DNA of 64,000 nt, from assembly GCA_900315675.1 (NCBI GenBank), contig OMZY01000004.1, forward strand, positions 62,001 to 126,000. Reading direction: 5' to 3'. This DNA comes from an uncultured Eubacteriales bacterium (lineage in GTDB: Bacteria > Bacillota > Clostridia > Christensenellales > Aristaeellaceae). The notes below the pieces were generated by a model. The model did no database searches. It saw nothing but the letters and a program-made list of their open reading frames with translations, and had not been told where the DNA came from. The position numbers and the translations under genes were made by a program. Shown piece after piece: positions 59,036 through 64,000 of this stretch (positions are counted from its first letter, which is position 1; each line of letters begins with the position of its first letter).

Positions 59036-60502
59036 ATGAAACTGTGGGAATTACTGACGGAGCTCCCTTATGTTGAGGAGACCCGCGGCAATATGAATAC
59101 GGAAATCAAGGAACTGACATCCTCCAGCAGAGACAAGACGGAAGGAGGTCTGTTCTTCTGTATTGTCGGCGCCCGTTTTGACGCACATGACTATGCATGG
59201 GAAGCAGTGGAGAACGGCTGCGTGGCGCTGATTGTGGAACATTTTGTGGAAATGGACGTTCCGCAGGTCCTGGTCAATAACGGCCGGGCGGCTATGGCAC
59301 GTATTGCCGAAGCATTCTACGGACATCCGTCCAGGCAGATGCGCATGATCGGCATTACCGGAACCAAAGGAAAGACCACAACCACGTATCTGCTGCAGAG
59401 CATCTGCGAAAAGGCAGGCCTGAAGTGCGGTATCATCGGCTCCACGGGAACCGTGGTCGAGGAACAGCACCTGGACAGCAAGCTGACAACTCCCGATCCC
59501 ATTGAGCTGCAGAAAATGCTGCGGATGATGGCGGACGAGGGCGTGAAGGTTGTGTGCATGGAAGTATCCGCGCACGCGATTGATATGAACCGGCTTGACG
59601 GGATGACCTTTGAAGTGGGGTGCTATACAAACCTCAGCCAGGATCATCTGGATTACTTCTATACCATGGAGCGGTACTTCGAAACAAAGAAGCAGTTCTT
59701 CACCAGCGGTATGGTGAAGAATGCCGCCATGAATGCGGACGACGAAACTTCCGCCAAACTCAGGGACGGCATCTGCTGCCCCTATATCACCTACGGCATC
59801 TGCGTGGACGCGGACGTTTTCGCCCGGGATATCGAGATTACCGAAGAAGGCGCCCGGTTTAACGTACAGCTGCACGGCATGAACCAGATTGCCATCCAGA
59901 TGCGGATGACCGGTATGTTCAATGTTTATAATGCGCTGGCGGCTACCAGCTGCGCGCTGATCATGGGAATCGCGCCTGAGAAGATCAAGGCCGGTCTGGA
60001 AGCGGTAACGCGTGTGCCCGGCCGGATTGAAGTGCTGCAGACCGGAACGCCCTATAAGGTTATTCTGGATTACAGCCATTCGCCGGACGCCCTGGAAAAC
60101 ATTCTGAAGACGGTCCGTCAATTCACCCGGAACCGGGTCATTGCCGTGTTCGGCTGCGGCGGAGACAGGGATAAGGGAAAACGCCCGATGATGGGCGAGA
60201 TTGGCGGTCGGCTGGCCGACTACTGCATCCTGACATCAGACAATCCCCGGACCGAAAATCCGATGGTTATTCTTGCAGCCATTGAAAAGGGAATCAAACC
60301 AACAGGCAAAGCCTATGAGGTTATTGAAAACCGGCGTGAGGCAATTAAACGCGCACTGTATATGGCAGAGGACGGCGACGTGATCGTGCTGGCAGGCAAG
60401 GGTCACGAAACCTATCAGGAAATCATGGGAATCAAGCGGCCGTTTGACGAAAAGGTGATCGTCAGCGACCTGCTGCTGGAAATGCAGAAGGAGCAGGGTT
60501 AA
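59036..60502 (+). CDS. murE: UDP-MurNAc-tripeptide synthetase (meso-DAP-adding)
   Basis: The protein has 488 residues. It shows the ATP loop GITGTKGKTTTTYLL (about residue 105), TTPDPIELQKML, EVSAHAIDMNRLDG, the carbamylated-lysine region YFETKKQFF and YSHSPDALENIL. The amino-acid-specificity motif is DNPRTENP, the form typical of meso-diaminopimelate ligases, so the peptidoglycan is probably meso-DAP type. It acts in the cytosol. It begins 104 bp after the ftsL-like gene; the preceding gap has no recognised signal. Confidence 0.96.
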   Translation: MKLWELLTELPYVEETRGNMNTEIKELTSSSRDKTEGGLFFCIVGARFDAHDYAWEAVENGCVALIVEHFVEMDVPQVLVNNGRAAMARIAEAFYGHPSRQMRMIGITGTKGKTTTTYLLQSICEKAGLKCGIIGSTGTVVEEQHLDSKLTTPDPIELQKMLRMMADEGVKVVCMEVSAHAIDMNRLDGMTFEVGCYTNLSQDHLDYFYTMERYFETKKQFFTSGMVKNAAMNADDETSAKLRDGICCPYITYGICVDADVFARDIEITEEGARFNVQLHGMNQIAIQMRMTGMFNVYNALAATSCALIMGIAPEKIKAGLEAVTRVPGRIEVLQTGTPYKVILDYSHSPDALENILKTVRQFTRNRVIAVFGCGGDRDKGKRPMMGEIGGRLADYCILTSDNPRTENPMVILAAIEKGIKPTGKAYEVIENRREAIKRALYMAEDGDVIVLAGKGHETYQEIMGIKRPFDEKVIVSDLLLEMQKEQG

Positions 60503-60505
60503 AGT

Positions 60506-61525
60506 ATGTATTACAGAATGATCGGAGCCGCGCTGATCGCGCTGGCGGCAGCACTCCTGATCGGACCGGGACTGATCCGATATCTGAAAAAACTGCATTT
60601 CGGACAGACGATTTACGAACTGGGGCCCAGTCATCAGCAAAAGCAGGGAACGCCTGTCATGGGCGGCCTGATGATGGCAGCGGGCATCCTGCTGGGTTCC
60701 GTGATCTTCCATCCCGCACAGTGGGACGGCGCATGGGACTTTATCATTCCGCTGCTTGCGGTTTCCTTTCTCAGTATGGGCGTCGGGTTTGCGGATGACT
60801 ATATCAAGGCGGTCAAGAAACGCCATGACGGTCTGAATCCGTGGCAGAAGATTGCCGGGCAGGTCATCATTTCCCTGGCGTTCAGTATCTACTGCTATTT
60901 TTCTCCCCGGGTCGGCAGCTCAATCATTATTCCCTTCATCGGGACTGAGTGGAATCTGGGCATCTTCTATATTCCCCTGATGACGCTGCTTGTGATCTTC
61001 ATCGTAAACAGCTCCAATCTCCAGGACGGGCTGGACGGCCTGCTGGGTTCAGTTACGGCAGCCGGTTCATCGGCCTGGGCTGTGATCTGCGCCATCCTGA
61101 TCGTGAGCGCAAAACTGACGGGCAAAGGAGACGCAAACAGCCTGGCAACCATCGGCGTATTTGCTATGAGCATTGCAGGAGCATGTCTTGGTTTCCTCCG
61201 CTATAACCGTTATCCGGCCAGAACCTTTATGGGCGATACGGGCAGCATGCTGCTGGGAGGCGGCATGGTGTCCATCGCGATGCTGCTGAGGCAGCCTATC
61301 CTGCTGGTTTTGATCTGCTTCTGCCCCATCATGAGCAGCGTAAGCGTGATCATGCAGCGCTACTATTTCAAACTGACTCACGGGAAGCGGATCTTCCTGA
61401 TGAGCCCGATCCATCATCATTTCGAGAAAAAAGGATATTCTGAAACGCGGATCGTGAGTATGTACACAGGTATCACGCTGGTGCTCAGCCTGATTGCGGT
61501 GCTTGCGGTCTGCCAGGCGATCTGA
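60506..61525 (+). CDS. mraY: Phospho-MurNAc-pentapeptide transferase
   Basis: The protein has 339 residues with about ten membrane helices. Family motifs include SHQQKQGTPVMGGL, FADDYIKAVKKRHDGLNPWQ (Asp pair), NLQDGLDGLLGSV, FMGDTGSMLLGG and the SPIHHHFEKKGYSE loop with the HHH motif. It makes lipid I from UDP-MurNAc-pentapeptide and undecaprenyl phosphate. It starts three bases after murE; murF, which usually lies between them, is absent here. Confidence 0.97.
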   Translation: MYYRMIGAALIALAAALLIGPGLIRYLKKLHFGQTIYELGPSHQQKQGTPVMGGLMMAAGILLGSVIFHPAQWDGAWDFIIPLLAVSFLSMGVGFADDYIKAVKKRHDGLNPWQKIAGQVIISLAFSIYCYFSPRVGSSIIIPFIGTEWNLGIFYIPLMTLLVIFIVNSSNLQDGLDGLLGSVTAAGSSAWAVICAILIVSAKLTGKGDANSLATIGVFAMSIAGACLGFLRYNRYPARTFMGDTGSMLLGGGMVSIAMLLRQPILLVLICFCPIMSSVSVIMQRYYFKLTHGKRIFLMSPIHHHFEKKGYSETRIVSMYTGITLVLSLIAVLAVCQAI

Positions 61526-61536
61526 GGGGTATCATT

Positions 61537-62898
61537 ATGAATTACGAGAAGAAAAAAGTACTGGTGGTCGGCATGGCCCGCAGCGGCGTCGCCGCGGCAC
61601 AGCTGCTTCGGGCTTCGGGCGCGGAAGTGACCGTCAATGATTCCAAACCGGAGGAGGAACTCGGCCAGCAGCTGAAACCGCTGGAAGGACTGCAGCTGGA
61701 ACGGCGTTTTGGCTGCCCGGCCATGGAACTGCTGGAAGGAAAGGACTGCCTGGTTATTTCTCCCGGCATTCCGGATACTGCGCCGTTTGTTGTCAAGGCA
61801 AAGGAAATGGGGATCTATGTGATCGGTGAGCTGGAGCTTGCGGCCCAGCTGTCCCGGGGCACACTGATTTCCGTAACGGGCACCAACGGAAAAACCACCA
61901 CCGTTTCCCTCCTGGGCGAAATCTTCGCCAACAGCGGAAAGGTAACCCATGTGGTAGGCAATATCGGCTATCCTTTTTCGCTGGCCTCACTGGTCAGCCG
62001 GAAAGAGGATGTGATCGTCTGCGAAGTATCCTCCTTCCAGATGGAGACTGCAGACACATTCCATCCCCATGTGGCGCTGCTGACCAATATCACAGAGGAT
62101 CACCTGAACCGGCACGGAACCATGGAAGTCTATACCGCAATGAAAATGCGGATGTTCAAAAACCAGACCGCTTCGGATTTCGCGGTGTTTAACGCGGATG
62201 ATCCGGGCCTGGAAGGCCTGCACAAGCAGGTGAAGAGCCGGGTGCTTTTCTTCAGCCGGAAACAGGAAGTGAAGGAAGGCGCATTTGTCCGCGACGGACA
62301 GATCATGATCCGGATGGACGGAAACGAGAGAAAGATCTGCGGGACGGACGAGGTGTTTATTCCCGGTCCTCACAATCTGGAAAATGCGCTGGGCGCAGTC
62401 TGCGTAGCCGCCGCCATGAATGTGCCTGTTCCGGTCATCCGACACAGCCTGAAAACATTCCGGGGCGTGGAGCACCGGATTGAAACCGTGCGTGAACTGG
62501 ACGGTGTGGAATACATCAACGACAGCAAAGGAACCAATGTGGATTCCACCATCAAGGCCGTGCAGACAATGAGCCAGCCAACGGTGATTATCCTCGGCGG
62601 ATATGACAAGCATACCTCCTTTGACCCGCTGTCCCGGGAAATTATCAACAGCCCCATGATCCGTCACGCGGTACTGATCGGAGAAACGGCCGGTCTGATC
62701 CGAAACAGCCTGGAGCGGGTTGGATTCAATCATATGACCAACGCGGGATCCATGAGGGAAGCTGTGGAAACAGCCCGGAAGCTGGCGGATAAAGGCTGGA
62801 GCGTCCTGCTGAGTCCGGCATGCGCAAGCTTTGACATGTTCAAGGATTATGAGGAACGCGGTCGGGTGTTTAAAGAAATTGTCAGGGAACTGAAATAA
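61537..62898 (+). CDS. murD: UDP-MurNAc-L-alanine:D-glutamate ligase
   Basis: The protein has 453 residues. It has VVGMARSGVAAAQLLRASGA (UDP-binding loop), VTGTNGKTTTVSLLGEIFAN (ATP loop), EVSSFQMETADTFHPHVALL, NITEDHLNRHG and YINDSKGTNVDSTIKAV. It adds D-Glu to UDP-MurNAc-L-Ala in the cytosol. It begins 11 bases after mraY. A short palindromic hairpin follows its stop before ftsQ. Confidence 0.97.
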   Translation: MNYEKKKVLVVGMARSGVAAAQLLRASGAEVTVNDSKPEEELGQQLKPLEGLQLERRFGCPAMELLEGKDCLVISPGIPDTAPFVVKAKEMGIYVIGELELAAQLSRGTLISVTGTNGKTTTVSLLGEIFANSGKVTHVVGNIGYPFSLASLVSRKEDVIVCEVSSFQMETADTFHPHVALLTNITEDHLNRHGTMEVYTAMKMRMFKNQTASDFAVFNADDPGLEGLHKQVKSRVLFFSRKQEVKEGAFVRDGQIMIRMDGNERKICGTDEVFIPGPHNLENALGAVCVAAAMNVPVPVIRHSLKTFRGVEHRIETVRELDGVEYINDSKGTNVDSTIKAVQTMSQPTVIILGGYDKHTSFDPLSREIINSPMIRHAVLIGETAGLIRNSLERVGFNHMTNAGSMREAVETARKLADKGWSVLLSPACASFDMFKDYEERGRVFKEIVRELK

Positions 62899-62917
62899 AC
62901 AGACTAAAGTCTGTTTT
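62897..62917 (+). terminator. Short hairpin after murD
   Basis: AAACAGACT / AGTCTGTTT with an AA centre and a following T overlaps the murD stop. The U-run is only four bases, so it may attenuate rather than end transcription into ftsQ. Confidence 0.4.
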
Positions 62918-62980
62918 GCGGCGCATATATAGAAAAGATTGATTCAGCGTCTTCAGCATTCTGAAAGAGGGAGGACCCAG

Positions 62981-64000
62981 GTGGACGGACACAATGGCGG
63001 CTACAGGCCGCGAACCGCAGGCGAGCGGAACAATACGCCCGGCAACGGCGACAACAACGTCCGTGACTGGCAGCGCAACACCTGGTTTGGTCCCGCCCCT
63101 GTAAACACCAACCCCTTTGAGGAACCGGAAGACGCACCGGAACTGAAAGAAAGCCGGTCAGAGAACGTTAACGAGCGCCGGGGTGATTTCTGGAACGCTC
63201 CGGGACAGACCGGCCAGGACACTTCTCCGTTACAATCACAGCAAACAGGAACCGGCGTACACGTCAGGATTCCTGAAAAGAAAACAGAAAGACGGCCGCG
63301 AAGATTCCGCACGGCCGTGATTCTGCTTTTGTTCCTGATTGTTACCTTCCTGATCCTCCGATACGGGGTATACAGTGTGAAGGAAATCCGCGTCATCGGC
63401 AATAACGCTATTCCGGCGGAAGAGATTATCCGGACCAGCGGGATCCGTCAGGGTGACAGCATCATTATGCTTGACGAGAATACGGTGAGAAGCCGTATCC
63501 AGTCTGATTACCGTCTTCGATTCACCTATATGGCCAGAGAACTTCCCGGAACCGTGATTCTTTCCATCCGCGAAAGGGAGCCCTGCTGCTGGATTTCATA
63601 CTGCGGCATCCTCTATGTAATGGACAAGAACCGGATGATCCTGTACGAGAGCGAAGATCCGAACAGCAAACCCTCGGAACTTGTGGAGATCAAGGGCCTT
63701 GAAGTCCGGTCCAACACAGTGGTCGGACAGTTTGTTACCCTGGGAAACGAAGCCCAGCAGAGCATTTTCAAGGATCTGTTCCAGGAAATGAAGGTGCTGA
63801 AATGCACCGATAGGATTGCGGACGCGGATATCAGCAATACCAGTTCCATTCTGCTGACCACACGGGACGGATTTACGGTGAGTATGGGAGACCGTACAAA
63901 CATTCACGCAAAACTGCGGAGTATGCTGGCTGTACAGGATAAACTGAAGGAAATGGGATATACCAGCGGAACCATCAATGTCTCAAACCTGGAGGAACCG
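62981..64000 (+). CDS. ftsQ: Cell-division protein FtsQ/DivIB, C-terminus cut by window edge
   Basis: The frame is open for 340 codons to the last base. A GTG start has GGAGG six bases upstream. An unusually long polar N-terminus (about 106 residues, rich in Asn, Gly, Pro, Arg and Glu) precedes one membrane helix (about 107-126, TAVILLLFLIVTFLILRYGV). A POTRA domain follows (VKEIRVIGNNAIPAEEIIRT through VILSIREREPCCWI) and then the FtsQ/DivIB beta domain (GILYVMDKNRMILYE, LVEIKGLEVRSN). It is part of the septal FtsQLB complex. Confidence 0.92.
   Translation, partial: MDGHNGGYRPRTAGERNNTPGNGDNNVRDWQRNTWFGPAPVNTNPFEEPEDAPELKESRSENVNERRGDFWNAPGQTGQDTSPLQSQQTGTGVHVRIPEKKTERRPRRFRTAVILLLFLIVTFLILRYGVYSVKEIRVIGNNAIPAEEIIRTSGIRQGDSIIMLDENTVRSRIQSDYRLRFTYMARELPGTVILSIREREPCCWISYCGILYVMDKNRMILYESEDPNSKPSELVEIKGLEVRSNTVVGQFVTLGNEAQQSIFKDLFQEMKVLKCTDRIADADISNTSSILLTTRDGFTVSMGDRTNIHAKLRSMLAVQDKLKEMGYTSGTINVSNLEEP

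Noticed and set aside
1-64000. tRNA, rRNA, insertion sequences or prophage genes
   Set aside because: No tRNA-like cloverleaf, rRNA stretch, transposase, integrase or phage structural gene was recognised by reading; a dedicated scan (tRNAscan-SE, ISfinder) was not possible here.

Overview
The window reads as chromosome of a Gram-positive, Shine-Dalgarno-using bacterium, most likely an uncultured or gut/rumen-type member of the Clostridia (Bacillota). The grounds are strong GGAGG ribosome sites and sigma-A promoters, a Bacillus-like tig-clpP-clpX-lon-ysxC order, a dcw cell-wall cluster beginning with mraZ, and a MurE carrying the DNPR motif of meso-diaminopimelate ligases. I see no rRNA, tRNA, CRISPR array, prophage or transposase. 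The taxonomic placement is inference.

Left arm (1-15603, all minus strand): a run of 21 small, mostly unrelated enzyme genes: two Nudix hydrolases, two P-loop kinases, two GNAT acetyltransferases, three SAM methyltransferases, a nucleoside phosphorylase, a DUF402 phosphatase, an APH-type kinase, an ASCH protein, a 2H phosphoesterase, an RmlC epimerase and a metallo-beta-lactamase hydrolase. It also holds the RNA polymerase recycling factor HelD, whose own promoter is separated from its start codon by an intrinsic terminator.

Middle (15.7-33.2 kb): a DUF2975/XRE pair; an ABC-F ATPase behind a promoter, mini-ORFs, terminator and anti-terminator; a DJ-1/PfpI protein; an L,D-transpeptidase; an orphan two-TM sensor with a lipase-like hydrolase; apt; and PadR-DUF4097. 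Next comes the most unusual locus, a tight three-gene operon. It encodes an amino-acid-type solute-binding protein, a 1229-residue membrane protein (ECF-S-like domain, beta-propeller, Y_Y_Y domain, HD-GYP c-di-GMP phosphodiesterase) and a membrane-anchored BMP-type solute-binding protein. No transporter ATPase or permease is present, so the set looks like a nutrient-sensing c-di-GMP system.

Histidine region (33.3-41.9 kb): a complete his operon hisZGDCBHAFIE plus a HisJ-type phosphatase, ending in a compact multi-stem RNA-like element and a strong terminator. Then come a secreted YfbK-type vWA protein, a PHP phosphoesterase, an array of small hairpins with identical 7-nt linkers, a metallophosphoesterase and a cytoplasmic fusion of a ParB/sulfiredoxin-like domain with a BMP domain.

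Right arm (47.6-64.0 kb): purC, a phosphodiester glycosidase, trigger factor with a histone-H1-like Lys/Ala repeat tail, clpP, clpX, lon, ysxC, a zinc-ribbon/metallophosphoesterase pair behind a promoter with a palindromic operator, and a shortened dcw cluster (mraZ, ftsL-like, murE, mraY, murD, ftsQ) running off the right edge. A family of period-7 intergenic repeats (ATTCAGA-like) recurs across the window, often immediately after stop codons and twice inside the his operon.
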